Below are positions 36,670-46,387 of a DNA stretch of 50,862 nucleotides, piece by piece. Position numbers and translations under genes: made by a program. The notes beneath the pieces are model-generated. The model worked only from the letters and a program-made list of their open reading frames with translations. It was not told where the DNA came from and did no database searches. The number at the start of each line of letters is the position of its first letter. Positions within the stretch are counted from its first letter, which is position 1. Origin of the DNA: Phycisphaerae bacterium (GTDB lineage Bacteria > Planctomycetota > Phycisphaerae > Phycisphaerales > SM1A02); the NCBI GenBank assembly GCA_002700845.1, contig PAFA01000028.1, forward strand, positions 1 through 50,862, in the 5' to 3' direction.

Positions 36670-39456
36670 ATGTCCCCGACCGCGGCCGAAGTACGTCAGC
36701 AGTTTCTCGATTTCTTTTCTCAACGCCACCAGCACACCGTGGTTGATTCGAGCCCCGTGGTGCCGCATGACGACCCCACCCTGCTGTTTACCAATGCTGG
36801 GATGAATCAATTTAAGGATGTTTTTCTGGGCCGAGGTGGCCGAGACTTCGTCCGCGCGGTTGATACGCAGAAGTGCATTCGGGCCGGTGGTAAACACAAC
36901 GACTTGGAAGACGTTGGGCGGGACACCTACCACCACACCTTTTTTGAAATGCTGGGCAATTGGTCGTTCGGGGATTACTTCAAAGGCGAAGCGATTGCTT
37001 GGGCTTGGGAGCTGCTCACGGATGTGTGGGGCTTGCCGCCAGAGCGTTTGCATGTTTCAGTCTTCGCGGGTGATGTGTCAGACGGCCTCCCGCCTGATGA
37101 AGAGGCCGCTGAACTTTGGCGCCAGTTTGTTCCTGACGAGCGGATCTCTCGCTTTGACAAGAAAGACAACTTCTGGGAGATGGGGGCCACAGGCCCGTGT
37201 GGTCCATGTTCAGAAATCCACTTTGATGGCACGCCCGATCTGAGTGGCGCCCACTTGGTCAATGCCGATGATCCAAGAGTGATTGAGATTTGGAACTTGG
37301 TCTTCATGCAATTCAATCGCGGTGAAGATGGGAGTTTGGTGCCGTTGCCAGCGAAGCATGTGGACACCGGTATGGGGTTTGAGCGAATCGTCCGCGTTCT
37401 TCAAAACAAGGACAGCAACTACGACACTGATGTGTTCACTGGGATCTTTGAAGCCATTCGTTCGCGTACAAACGCCCGGCCCTACGGCGCAGATCTTCAT
37501 GATTCATTGGATACGGCGTACCGAATTTTGGCCGACCACCTCCGATGTTTGTCGGTGGCCTTGGCGGATGGGGCAAGACCGGGTTCTGATGGTCGCAATT
37601 ATGTGTTGCGTCGCATTCTCCGCCGAGCGGTGAGACATGCCTCTCAGACCTTTGGCGTGCAACAGCCCTGTTTGTTCGAAATGGTTCCGGCAGTCACCGA
37701 AAGTCTTGGTGCGGTGTTTCCCGAGTTGGTGCGTCAGCAAGAAAAAGTGCAATCGGCAATTCATGACGAAGAGGAATCGTTCCACCGAACATTGGGTAGG
37801 GGTACAGAACTTTTTGCTCAGGCGGCAGCCGAAGCAAATGAAACCAAAGTGATTGACGGGCTTACTGCTTTTCGTTTGCACGACACCTATGGCTTCCCCG
37901 TGGACTTGACCCAGGTCATGGCTGAAGAAGCTGGCCTCGCCGTGGATTTAACAGGGTACGAAGCAGAAATGGAGGCGGCACGGGAACGCAGTCGATCCGG
38001 CGGGAGTGCTGGTGATGAGGCCGATCTTCCGCCAGAGCGTTTGGCTGAATTGGCCCAGCATGTATCAGCAACCGATGACAGCGCTCGCAATGTTCACAAT
38101 CGGCAGTCCGCAAAAGTCGGTGCCCTTCTGATCTTGGGTGATCTGGTCAGCGAAGCCAGTGCTGGTCATACCGTTGCAGTGGTCTTGGACCAGACCAACT
38201 TTTACGCCGAGATGGGGGGGCAAGTTGGTGATACCGGGATTCTTGAATCAGAAGATGTCCGCATTTGCGTTCATGACACAAAGCGCTGTGGGGATTTTGT
38301 ATTGCACCTGGGCAAGGTTGAATCAGGCACGGTGCGTCCAGGTATGACCGTGCAGACCTGCTTGGACACCGATCGCCGAAATGGAATAGAAGCCCATCAC
38401 ACGAGCACCCACTTGTTGAACTTGGGGTTGCGATCGGTGATTGGAGAAGAGGCTGAACAGCGAGGATCCTTGGTGGAGGCTGATCGGTTGCGTTTCGATT
38501 ACGCCACGTCATCCGCGCCAACCCCAGAGGATTTGGCCCGGGTGGAGTCCATAGTTCGAAAGGCAATTCAGGAAGATCTTCCGGTGGCCACAAGCCTCGC
38601 GCCACTTGAAGCGGCGAAATCCATCCAAGGCCTACGAGCGGTCTTTGGCGAACGCTATCCCGATCCAGTCCGGGTCGTGTCAATCGGTCCGACAACTGAT
38701 GAACTTCTGGCCAACCCAGCCGCCGACTGGACCGGATATTCCATTGAATTCTGTGGCGGAACGCATGCTGCGCGTACCGGAACTGCCCAAGATTTTGCCC
38801 TTCTGGGTGAAGGATCATTGTCGGCTGGAGTACGGCGGGTTAATGGTGTGGTGGGTCCGGCAGCGAGGCTTGCCCACGAATTGGCTGGCTCATTGTCCAA
38901 TGACATTGACGTGGTTGCTGCAACGAGTGATCCGGATTTCCCAGAAGCATTCGCAGCGTTACTCAAGACCATTGAGGCTGCGATTATCCCGCTGTCTTCT
39001 CGTTCAGGCATTGAAGCAAAGTTGACCACCCTCCGTGATCGAGCCAAACAGTTGCGAAAGGCGGCGGCCGCGGGAAGTCGTGATCTTGCGATCGATCGGG
39101 CTCGGAAACTGATTCCCGAACCAGCAGGCTTTGTCATTGCACGGGTGGATGAGGCGGCGGATCGGGATGCCTTGATGGCAGCCCTCGATACCGTTCGTGG
39201 CAATCAGCCAGCAGCCCCGGTTCTCTTGCTCGCGGCCGATCTTGATGAAAATAAAGTGGTCATTGTTGCTCGGGTCCCTGATACCGCCATTGCTCAAGGT
39301 TTAAAAGCCGGGGATTGGGCTCGGTGTGCGGCCGAGGCTTGTGGAGGCAAAGGTGGTGGCCGTCCAGATATGGCTCAGGCCGGCGGGAAAGATGCTTCAT
39401 TGGCCGACGCCGCCCTCAACGCCGCACGAAATTTCGCCAATGAACGTCTGGCCTGA
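36670..39456 (+). CDS. alaS: Alanine--tRNA ligase
   Basis: 928 aa; FLDFFSQRHQHTVVDSSPVVPHDDPTLLFTNAGMNQFKDVFLG; HHTSTHLLNLGLRSVIGEEAEQRGSLV; FCGGTHAARTGTAQDFALLGEGSLSAGVRRV. Confidence 0.98.
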   Translation: MSPTAAEVRQQFLDFFSQRHQHTVVDSSPVVPHDDPTLLFTNAGMNQFKDVFLGRGGRDFVRAVDTQKCIRAGGKHNDLEDVGRDTYHHTFFEMLGNWSFGDYFKGEAIAWAWELLTDVWGLPPERLHVSVFAGDVSDGLPPDEEAAELWRQFVPDERISRFDKKDNFWEMGATGPCGPCSEIHFDGTPDLSGAHLVNADDPRVIEIWNLVFMQFNRGEDGSLVPLPAKHVDTGMGFERIVRVLQNKDSNYDTDVFTGIFEAIRSRTNARPYGADLHDSLDTAYRILADHLRCLSVALADGARPGSDGRNYVLRRILRRAVRHASQTFGVQQPCLFEMVPAVTESLGAVFPELVRQQEKVQSAIHDEEESFHRTLGRGTELFAQAAAEANETKVIDGLTAFRLHDTYGFPVDLTQVMAEEAGLAVDLTGYEAEMEAARERSRSGGSAGDEADLPPERLAELAQHVSATDDSARNVHNRQSAKVGALLILGDLVSEASAGHTVAVVLDQTNFYAEMGGQVGDTGILESEDVRICVHDTKRCGDFVLHLGKVESGTVRPGMTVQTCLDTDRRNGIEAHHTSTHLLNLGLRSVIGEEAEQRGSLVEADRLRFDYATSSAPTPEDLARVESIVRKAIQEDLPVATSLAPLEAAKSIQGLRAVFGERYPDPVRVVSIGPTTDELLANPAADWTGYSIEFCGGTHAARTGTAQDFALLGEGSLSAGVRRVNGVVGPAARLAHELAGSLSNDIDVVAATSDPDFPEAFAALLKTIEAAIIPLSSRSGIEAKLTTLRDRAKQLRKAAAAGSRDLAIDRARKLIPEPAGFVIARVDEAADRDALMAALDTVRGNQPAAPVLLLAADLDENKVVIVARVPDTAIAQGLKAGDWARCAAEACGGKGGGRPDMAQAGGKDASLADAALNAARNFANERLA

Positions 39457-39486
39457 TACGCTCGTCAAAGCCGCAAGGAGTCCTTC

Positions 39487-40374
39487 ATGTCCCTGAATCG
39501 CCGCAGCTTTACGGCAGTCGCTGGAGCTACCATGACCGCACCTGTTTTCGGAGCTTTTCGCGCGAAGCCTTCCTTCGAGATTTCCTTAGCCCAGTGGTCC
39601 CTGCACCGGACCATTTATGGCGGGAAGCTGGACAACATGGGCTTTCCGGAATACACCAAGAAAGAATTTGGAATTGAAGCGGTTGAATATGTGAACCAGT
39701 TCTTCAAAGACAAAGCCGAAGACATGGCGTACTTGAAAGAGTTAAAGAGCCGCTGCGATGATTTGGCGGTCAAGAGCGTTTTGATCATGTGCGACGGTGA
39801 GGGCCAACTGGGCGATGCTGATGAAGGTGCGCGGACCAAGGCGGTAGAGAATCACTACCGGTGGATTACCGCGGCTCAATATTTGGGTTGCCATTCCATT
39901 CGGGTGAATGCTTCAAGTTCAGGGAACTGGGCCGAGCAAATGATGCGTGCAGCCGATGGACTCCGAAGACTGTCTGAATTTGGCGAGCAACACGGCATCA
40001 ACGTGTTGGTCGAAAACCATGGCGGGCTTTCTTCCAACGGAATGTGGTTGCACGGAGTGATGCGCACAGTGGATCACCCAAGATGCGGCACCCTGCCTGA
40101 TTTTGGAAACTTCACCGTAAGCGGTTCAGAAACCTACGATCGATACAAGGGCGTTGAAGAATTAATGCCCTATGCCAAGGCGGTGAGCGCGAAGAGCCGA
40201 AAATTTGACCTTGAAGGCAACGAATCTGAGACCAACTTTGTCCGCATGATGGACATTGTCAAGAAGTACGGATACAGCGGCTATGTTGGCATTGAGTGGG
40301 AAGGTAGTGATCCCTCTGAACAAGAAGGCATCATGGCCACGAAGAATCTGTTGGAAAAGATTCGTTCAACGTGA
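39487..40374 (+). CDS. Sugar phosphate isomerase/epimerase (xylose isomerase-like TIM barrel), possible Tat signal
   Basis: [24 protein letters not shown] (RR motif); [38 protein letters not shown]. Confidence 0.85.
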   Translation: MSLNRRSFTAVAGATMTAPVFGAFRAKPSFEISLAQWSLHRTIYGGKLDNMGFPEYTKKEFGIEAVEYVNQFFKDKAEDMAYLKELKSRCDDLAVKSVLIMCDGEGQLGDADEGARTKAVENHYRWITAAQYLGCHSIRVNASSSGNWAEQMMRAADGLRRLSEFGEQHGINVLVENHGGLSSNGMWLHGVMRTVDHPRCGTLPDFGNFTVSGSETYDRYKGVEELMPYAKAVSAKSRKFDLEGNESETNFVRMMDIVKKYGYSGYVGIEWEGSDPSEQEGIMATKNLLEKIRST

Positions 40375-41072
40375 GCCTTCCTGCAGAACACATTCCGTGG
40401 TTGTCCGACTTGTCAGGAAAGTTTGTTGTTGTGGAAGGACCTGATGGCTCAGGTAAGTCCACCCAAGCTGCCCGCTTGGCTTCGATTCTGCGTGATGTGA
40501 AATTGGAAGTGGTCGAAGTTCGTGAGCCTGGAGGGACACCTCTTGGTGAACGGCTGCGATCCGTCCTCTTGGACCCGGAGACGGGGGAGATTGATGTCCG
40601 CGCCGAGATGCTCCTTTACATGGCCAGCCGTGCGGAACTCGTAGCTTCCCGTATTCGTCCCGCACTCTTGCGTGGTGCTTGCGTGATTGCCGACCGGTTT
40701 GTCTCCTCCACGTTGGCGTATCAAGGAGCAGCGGGCGGGCTCGATCAATCTGCTATCCGCGACGCGGCTCGCGCTGCTTGCGGGGATGTAAATCCTGATC
40801 TGGTCGCCATTTTTGACGTTGACGAACCGACCGCTGCGGGACGCATGGGGCTTTTGCGAGATCGTATGGAGGCTCGTGGTTCGGCTTACCACGCGGCGGT
40901 GCGTCGTGGATATCACGAACAAGCAGAGACTGAGCCTGAAACGCATGTGCTCATCGACGCTGCTCGAAGTTTTGATCATGTCTTTGCGGATTTCCTAGCC
41001 GTTTTGGCGAGCCGATTTGGCCGCCCGGAAATTCAATCAAATTCGTCTCCCCGGAACGTCGAGGCCAAGTAG
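40371..41072 (+). CDS. tmk: Thymidylate kinase
   Basis: [65 protein letters not shown]. Confidence 0.96.
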   Translation: MSLPAEHIPWLSDLSGKFVVVEGPDGSGKSTQAARLASILRDVKLEVVEVREPGGTPLGERLRSVLLDPETGEIDVRAEMLLYMASRAELVASRIRPALLRGACVIADRFVSSTLAYQGAAGGLDQSAIRDAARAACGDVNPDLVAIFDVDEPTAAGRMGLLRDRMEARGSAYHAAVRRGYHEQAETEPETHVLIDAARSFDHVFADFLAVLASRFGRPEIQSNSSPRNVEAK

Positions 41073-41767
41073 GCCTGCCGTACAACTGCGTCGTTGATCA
41101 GTTCCTTTGGCGGTCCCTCGGCCAAGTTTCGACCTTCGTGCAAGATGTACGCACGGTCGCAAATGCGTAGTGTTTGTTGCACGTTGTGGTCGGTCACCAA
41201 AATAGCGATGCCACTGCTTGCCAACCGGCGGACCTCAGCTTGAAGTTCTTCAACGGTGTGCGGGTCAACTGCAGCAAAGGGCTCGTCCAGCAGCAGCAAA
41301 CGAGGTTTACACGCCATAGCTCGAGCAATTTCAAGTCTTCGGCGTTCGCCACCTGAGCATGTTTCCGCCAAGTCTTCCGCTTTGTGGCGGAGCCCAAACC
41401 GTTCGATCAATTCCCGAGCTTTGTTTTTCCGACTGTTGGGCGTTGGCTCATGCAGCTCCAGTACTGCGAGCAAATTTTCCAAAACCGTGAGGCCTCGAAA
41501 CACACTTGGTTCTTGTGCGAGGTAGCCCATGCCAAGCCGCGCTCGACGATGCATAGGCTCCTTGGTGATATCTCTGCCGTCAAATTGCACTGAACCCTCG
41601 TCGGGTTCGAGCATGCCAATTGCCATTCTGAAACTTGTGGTTTTGCCAGCGCCATTTCTTCCAAGCAGACCCACAACCTCGCCAGCTTCAATGAAAAAGC
41701 TGGCCCCATCGACCACACGGCGAGCGCCGAACTTTTTGACAAGTTGTTTGGCATCGAGCAGGGGCAC
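41033..41767 (-). CDS. lptB: ABC transporter ATP-binding protein, LptB-like
   Basis: Walker A GLLGRNGAGKTTSF; RARLGMGYLAQEPSVFRGLTVLENLLAVLEL; ETCSGGERRRLEIARAMACKPRLLLLDEPFAAVDP. Confidence 0.92.
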   Translation of the reverse strand: MPLLDAKQLVKKFGARRVVDGASFFIEAGEVVGLLGRNGAGKTTSFRMAIGMLEPDEGSVQFDGRDITKEPMHRRARLGMGYLAQEPSVFRGLTVLENLLAVLELHEPTPNSRKNKARELIERFGLRHKAEDLAETCSGGERRRLEIARAMACKPRLLLLDEPFAAVDPHTVEELQAEVRRLASSGIAILVTDHNVQQTLRICDRAYILHEGRNLAEGPPKELINDAVVRQAYLASTFRGDEFD

Positions 41768-41768
41768 G

Positions 41769-42707
41769 TTATTCCTGTGACGCTTCGTCGCTTGCGGTAT
41801 CGGTTTCGTCCGAAGGTGAATTGTTGCTTACAGCTTTCGCGTGGTCAGTCCATTCGCTGGGACGCAATCGATGGGCAATCTCGCCAATGATCTTGTCGGC
41901 ATCTTGGTGAATGTAATCGTCGATCTTCGCGATCCGTCCATCGGTGTGTATGACTTTCGCCACGCTCTTGCTCATCCAGCGGCTCATGTCGATATCAGTA
42001 ATTTCATTGGCGAGCCATGTGCCTTCGGGATGATGAAACGCACCTTCTTCGTCGACGCTGTATTTTCTTCTTAGACCACCGATGAGTTGGAATGCGGTGA
42101 ACAGCGAGTACGGGCCGCACAGAATGAACAGCCATTGAACCATTCGGTTCCATTTGTTGGGTACGGGGAATTTTTGATAGGCGGTTACGCCCTCAGAGAC
42201 ACCATCAACAAAGTTTGCAAATGCGTCACTGTCTCGTGTCCATTCCCCTTGGTCAACCAAAGCCAGTCCTACGATCATTCGATCCACTTGTAGGGTCCAG
42301 CTCAATCGCTCTCTTGCGACGGTGCCAAGATTCGACCTGAAATTGAAGGTGGCGGAGACCAGGCCTTCCTGTTGGGCCTGTTCCATTTGCTCTTTGAACT
42401 GCGATTGCATTTCGCCGCGAGCTTGTCTGAGCTCTTCAGCTTCAGATTTAGTCATCGAATCGGTCAGTTGTTGTGCGGCGACTTTGATGCCGTCGGCCGC
42501 GGTTTGTAATGCATTCGCTTCGCTATTGGCGTGAGCTTCAAGTCCTGCTTTGACGTTGCTGAACGCGACTTTCTTTTGATAGCCGAGTTCGTCTAGGGGG
42601 ATCTTGACGGAGTAGTCATACCAGCCCCAAACCCCAAAGACCGCGCACAGCACGGTCATAAGACCCATTTGGATCACCCATCGAGTTCTTGGTCGAGTCT
42701 GAATCAT
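41769..42707 (-). CDS. Two-TM membrane protein with central coiled coil, unknown function
   Basis: N-terminal TM MGLMTVLCAVFGVWGWYDY, helical/charged middle KSEAEELRQARGEMQSQFKEQMEQAQQEG, second TM MVQWLFILCGPYSLFTAFQLIGGL, acidic tail. Confidence 0.6.
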   Translation of the reverse strand: MIQTRPRTRWVIQMGLMTVLCAVFGVWGWYDYSVKIPLDELGYQKKVAFSNVKAGLEAHANSEANALQTAADGIKVAAQQLTDSMTKSEAEELRQARGEMQSQFKEQMEQAQQEGLVSATFNFRSNLGTVARERLSWTLQVDRMIVGLALVDQGEWTRDSDAFANFVDGVSEGVTAYQKFPVPNKWNRMVQWLFILCGPYSLFTAFQLIGGLRRKYSVDEEGAFHHPEGTWLANEITDIDMSRWMSKSVAKVIHTDGRIAKIDDYIHQDADKIIGEIAHRLRPSEWTDHAKAVSNNSPSDETDTASDEASQE

Positions 42708-42737
42708 GTGAGGTCTCCGTCACGGGTTGATTGGATG

Positions 42738-43361
42738 TTAATCCGACTTCATCGCCGCCAACTCACGAGCATCATCGATCAAGTTGGTGCACAGACCCGG
42801 AAGTCCATCAAGTCGGTCAAGCATGATTTCAAGCCGACGTTCTGGGGAAGCGGTGGGGTCGTCAGCCCGCTGGGCGGCCTCTACAAGTGCCGTAAATGCG
42901 GTTTTCCACCAATCCAAGCTTGGGTTGTCAATATTGTCTTCAACTGGAACGCGGGTCCTGATGACCACGCCTCGTCCCAAAACAGCAATTGGCCGTTCTC
43001 CGAGTTTCGTCAAGGGTTCTCGAGCGAAGGCCAATACAGGAACACCATGTTCTGAACCTGCTGTCAGCAACCTTCGGGCATCTGCCCCGACTTGGGGTGC
43101 GGTGACAAGGTAAACGCCTGGATCGGGGACAAATTCGTCGTTGTTGGGTACTTCTGTGCACTGAATGCCGTGTTCTTCGGCGTGAGCCAACGCGGCATTC
43201 GCGCGGGCAGTCCATGCATCACGGAGTTTGATCAGGGCTTCGTTGAGGAGTGCTGAATCACGTGGTCCTCGAGCAGCTTCCAATGCACGGCGCGCGTCTT
43301 GTTCAGACTCGCACCAATCGGCATCGGTATGGGAGGATGAGTTTGGGGCCGAAAAGTTCAT
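42738..43361 (-). CDS. Uncharacterised protein
   Basis: 207 aa intact ORF in an operon-like run with its neighbours; no family recognised. Confidence 0.6.
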   Translation of the reverse strand: MNFSAPNSSSHTDADWCESEQDARRALEAARGPRDSALLNEALIKLRDAWTARANAALAHAEEHGIQCTEVPNNDEFVPDPGVYLVTAPQVGADARRLLTAGSEHGVPVLAFAREPLTKLGERPIAVLGRGVVIRTRVPVEDNIDNPSLDWWKTAFTALVEAAQRADDPTASPERRLEIMLDRLDGLPGLCTNLIDDARELAAMKSD

Positions 43362-43373
43362 GCGTTTTATCGA

Positions 43374-43925
43374 TCACGTGTCCAAGAGGTCTGAAACCAA
43401 ATCGGCTCGGACCGGGTCTGCAAAAGTCGCTCGGAATCGATCTGGAGGCGACACTTCTAAAACCATTCGGCTTGATGGAGTGAGCACTTGAAGGGATTGT
43501 TGCTCTCCTTCACCATCTCGGGCCAAAACCTCGACGAGACGGCGCAGAAGGGGGAGATCCGCAGGATTGCACAGCACGGGATCTCTCCCATTTCGGTGGA
43601 CGGTTGCGACGTGGTCAAATTCTTGCCATGCTTCGACTTCAGCCATTCCAAATGCAACGGCATCAAGAATGTCCGACCACCGCCCAGTGGGCACCAGAAG
43701 CATCTGATCCAGCGATAGTCTTCCCAGAATTTCCTCCAGGCGTGCGGCCAATTGCTCTGGTGCGAGCTTCAGTTCATGGCGTGTCAGATCTGGTTCATCA
43801 GCCAAGTCCAGTCGACGAACTTGTTCGCTGACGTCCTTTACTCCGATCCGGAGATCTTGCATGACTTCTTCGACTTCTGTCGACTCAACGAATTCCACGG
43901 AATCCTCCTGTACGGTGACAATCAT
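43374..43925 (-). CDS. Uncharacterised protein
   Basis: 183 aa intact ORF, first of the 43925->41033 run; no family recognised. Confidence 0.6.
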   Translation of the reverse strand: MIVTVQEDSVEFVESTEVEEVMQDLRIGVKDVSEQVRRLDLADEPDLTRHELKLAPEQLAARLEEILGRLSLDQMLLVPTGRWSDILDAVAFGMAEVEAWQEFDHVATVHRNGRDPVLCNPADLPLLRRLVEVLARDGEGEQQSLQVLTPSSRMVLEVSPPDRFRATFADPVRADLVSDLLDT

Positions 43926-43957
43926 ATCGGTTCCGCGAAGGGGGTAGCATTGGAGAG

Positions 43958-44419
43958 ATGTTGCAGCACATCCTGTTCATTTGTACCGGGAACACCTGTC
44001 GGAGCCCCTTGGCGGAGGGGTTGGCCATGGATTGGCTCGATCAACATGGGCTTCTGGGGAAGTGGAGCGTTGGAAGTGCCGGTGTATTTGCCGTGGATGG
44101 CTCGGAGCCTTCTCCAGAAGTTGCCGCATTGCTGGCCTCAAGGGGCATTTCTCAGGTTGGACGTTCGAGCTCATTGACGCTGGGACTGTTGCGTGAGGCT
44201 TCAATTGTCCTTGCCATGACTTCGGCTCACGCCGAGGCCGCGCAACGCCTGTTGGGTGACGCACCCGGCCCACCTATTCAGACACTCGACCCTTCGGGTG
44301 ATATTCCTGACCCCATTGGCCACGGATTTGGTGTTTATGCCGATCTGGCGGATCAATTGGATGCTGTTCTCGATCAAGTTCTTAAGAAAGTAACCCATGC
44401 GAATAACGATCTCGGGTGA
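43958..44419 (+). CDS. Low-molecular-weight protein-tyrosine phosphatase family
   Basis: P-loop ILFICTGNTCRSPLAEGLA; C-terminal IPDPIGHGFGVYADLADQLD. Confidence 0.93.
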   Translation: MLQHILFICTGNTCRSPLAEGLAMDWLDQHGLLGKWSVGSAGVFAVDGSEPSPEVAALLASRGISQVGRSSSLTLGLLREASIVLAMTSAHAEAAQRLLGDAPGPPIQTLDPSGDIPDPIGHGFGVYADLADQLDAVLDQVLKKVTHANNDLG

Positions 44420-44870
44420 TCATCGTGGGCATCAAGCCGTGGATGATGTGATCAAATATCTTCAAAGCCAAAGTCATGAGGTCACGGTTCAAGGCGCGTG
44501 TGATGGTGTGGCGTGTGATTACCCCGTCCGATCGATGGCGGTGGCCAAAGACGTGGCTGAGGGTCAGTCGGAACTTGGGATTTTGATCTGTGGTAGCGGA
44601 ATTGGTGTTTCGATTGCGGCCAACAAGGTTGATGGCGTTCGGGCGGCGTTGGTTATGGATGCCGCGCATGCAAAAGGCTCGCGTGAGCACAACCATGCAA
44701 ATGTCTTGTGCTTCTCGGCCGACCGAACATCAGCTGAAATCATGTGCGAAGCCGTAGATGCATGGGTTGAGGCATCCCCACAGCCAGACCGTCATGCTCG
44801 CCGAGTCGCTCAAATGACAGAGATTGAACGCGGATCAAACCCCATAGATCAGTCATCGAGTTCGGCGTAG
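44397..44870 (+). CDS. rpiB: Ribose-5-phosphate isomerase B
   Basis: MRITISGDHRGHQAVDDVIKYLQ, LGILICGSGIGVSIAANKVDGVRAAL, SREHNHANVLCFS. Confidence 0.95.
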   Translation: MRITISGDHRGHQAVDDVIKYLQSQSHEVTVQGACDGVACDYPVRSMAVAKDVAEGQSELGILICGSGIGVSIAANKVDGVRAALVMDAAHAKGSREHNHANVLCFSADRTSAEIMCEAVDAWVEASPQPDRHARRVAQMTEIERGSNPIDQSSSSA

Positions 44871-46318
44871 CCCGCGGCCAGATCAGCCAGCAAGCGAACT
44901 CCAAACCCGGTCGGACCTTCGCAGAATTGGGCATTCGCTTCGGTGCGAGCCATTCCAGCAATATCCAAATGTGCCCAGGGAATATCCTCCGGAACAAAGT
45001 GAGAAAGGAAGGCTGCGCCTTGAATGGGGTGCCCATCACGCTTTGGCCCGCTGTTCCAGAGATCAGCATGCCGGGCACGCATAAAGTCTCGATGGCAGTC
45101 CCAAACCGGCATTGCCCAGAGCTTTTCTTCGGTTTCATCGGCTGAAATTTCGAGACGATGGCGAAGCGACTCGTCGCCACAGAACATGCCGGCGCACCAT
45201 GAGCCCAGCGCGACAACAATTCCGCCCGTGAGGGTGGCCATGTCAACGATCGCAGTTGGTTCTAATTTGTTGCAGGCGTAGGTCAATGCATCGGCCATGA
45301 TCAGTCGACCTTCAGCATCTGTATTGGTGACTTCGACGGTCGCGCCATTCATCATTGTGATGATGTCATCTGGGCGATATGCACTGGAATCAACCATGTT
45401 TTCTGCACATGGCAGCAAGGCCGTGACTCGGACGGGGAGATCCCTTTGGGCGATCAACAACATCGCTCCCAAGACACCGTAGCCGCCGCAGCCGTCATAT
45501 TTCATACCCAGCATGCTGTTGTTGACCTTGAGGGAATAGCCGCCCGAGTCATAGGTCATCGTCTTGCCCACAAAGACCAAGTGTTCGTCTTCGGGAGCGT
45601 CCTCATGATCGTGCTCCAAAACCACCATGCATGACGGCGTTTCGGACCCTTGCCCCACACCCACCAGACCGCCCATGCCCAAATTTTCAGCTTGGCGTGC
45701 GGTCACCACTTTGACTTTGAGGCCAACCGCCTTGGCCAGACGCTTTGCTTCGCTCGCAAACCAGGCGGGGTTGCATTCGTTGGGGGGACTGGCGGCCAGT
45801 CTGCGTGCTTCGTTGACGCATTCGGCGGCCATCAGCCCGTCATGGAGGCCCTCTCGAAATTCTGCGTCATCGGGATCCAAGCGTAAACCACGTCGGGATG
45901 CTTCTCGGCGGGTCGCCGTACCGTCATGGGCATCGGGTCGCCATGCGGCAAGACCAAGGCCTTCTCCGAAGGATTGACCAGCAGCCTCAGCTTCACCGGC
46001 CCGAAGGACGTGGGCGGTATGGATCCGAATGGCTGTGAGTTGGAGCCCAAAGGCTTTCGCCACCAAAGCAGCTCCGGCGCTGCGGAAGCGTTCGACAGCG
46101 CTCTGATCATCGTTGCCCAATCCAACCAAGACCATACCTTCGGTCCAGACGGTTATTTCGCCCGATTTACCTTGAAAAGCACCTGTTGCCCGGGCTTCTC
46201 TCACCGCGGCGGCCAGGCCACCGGTCAGGCGATCGCCGGAAGCGTCTTCAGTGAGAAGGATGACCTCGCGAGCCTGGCTCGCACGGCTGGTCCGCTGAAT
46301 TTTAAATTGTTCGTACAC
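44849..46318 (-). CDS. pepA: Leucyl aminopeptidase family (M17)
   Basis: NTDAEGRLIMADALTYA; LVFVGKTMTYDSGGYSLKVNNSMLGMKYDGCGG; GTG 46318 preceded by CGGAGG; the ORF opens at 46366. Confidence 0.94.
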   Translation of the reverse strand: MYEQFKIQRTSRASQAREVILLTEDASGDRLTGGLAAAVREARATGAFQGKSGEITVWTEGMVLVGLGNDDQSAVERFRSAGAALVAKAFGLQLTAIRIHTAHVLRAGEAEAAGQSFGEGLGLAAWRPDAHDGTATRREASRRGLRLDPDDAEFREGLHDGLMAAECVNEARRLAASPPNECNPAWFASEAKRLAKAVGLKVKVVTARQAENLGMGGLVGVGQGSETPSCMVVLEHDHEDAPEDEHLVFVGKTMTYDSGGYSLKVNNSMLGMKYDGCGGYGVLGAMLLIAQRDLPVRVTALLPCAENMVDSSAYRPDDIITMMNGATVEVTNTDAEGRLIMADALTYACNKLEPTAIVDMATLTGGIVVALGSWCAGMFCGDESLRHRLEISADETEEKLWAMPVWDCHRDFMRARHADLWNSGPKRDGHPIQGAAFLSHFVPEDIPWAHLDIAGMARTEANAQFCEGPTGFGVRLLADLAAGYAELDD

Positions 46319-46376
46319 ATGGGCCTCCGAGGGTCTACATCGGGCAAGGTGGCAGATTGACACCACCCCGGGGGGC

Positions 46377-46382
46377 TATGCT
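46377..46382 (+). promoter_or_regulatory. Putative -10 (TATGCT), 5 nt before GTG of thiE; TTGACA at 46357-46362
   Basis: TTGACA-14 bp-TATGCT-5 nt-GTG; the spacer is shorter than the usual 16-18 bp. Confidence 0.35.
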
Positions 46383-46387
46383 CCATT

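Noticed and set aside
36559-37053. N-terminal extension of the 425-aa ORF containing tpiA
   Set aside because: Canonical TPI start VRTPIIGGNWKMN is at GTG 36558; the extension is antisense to alaS.
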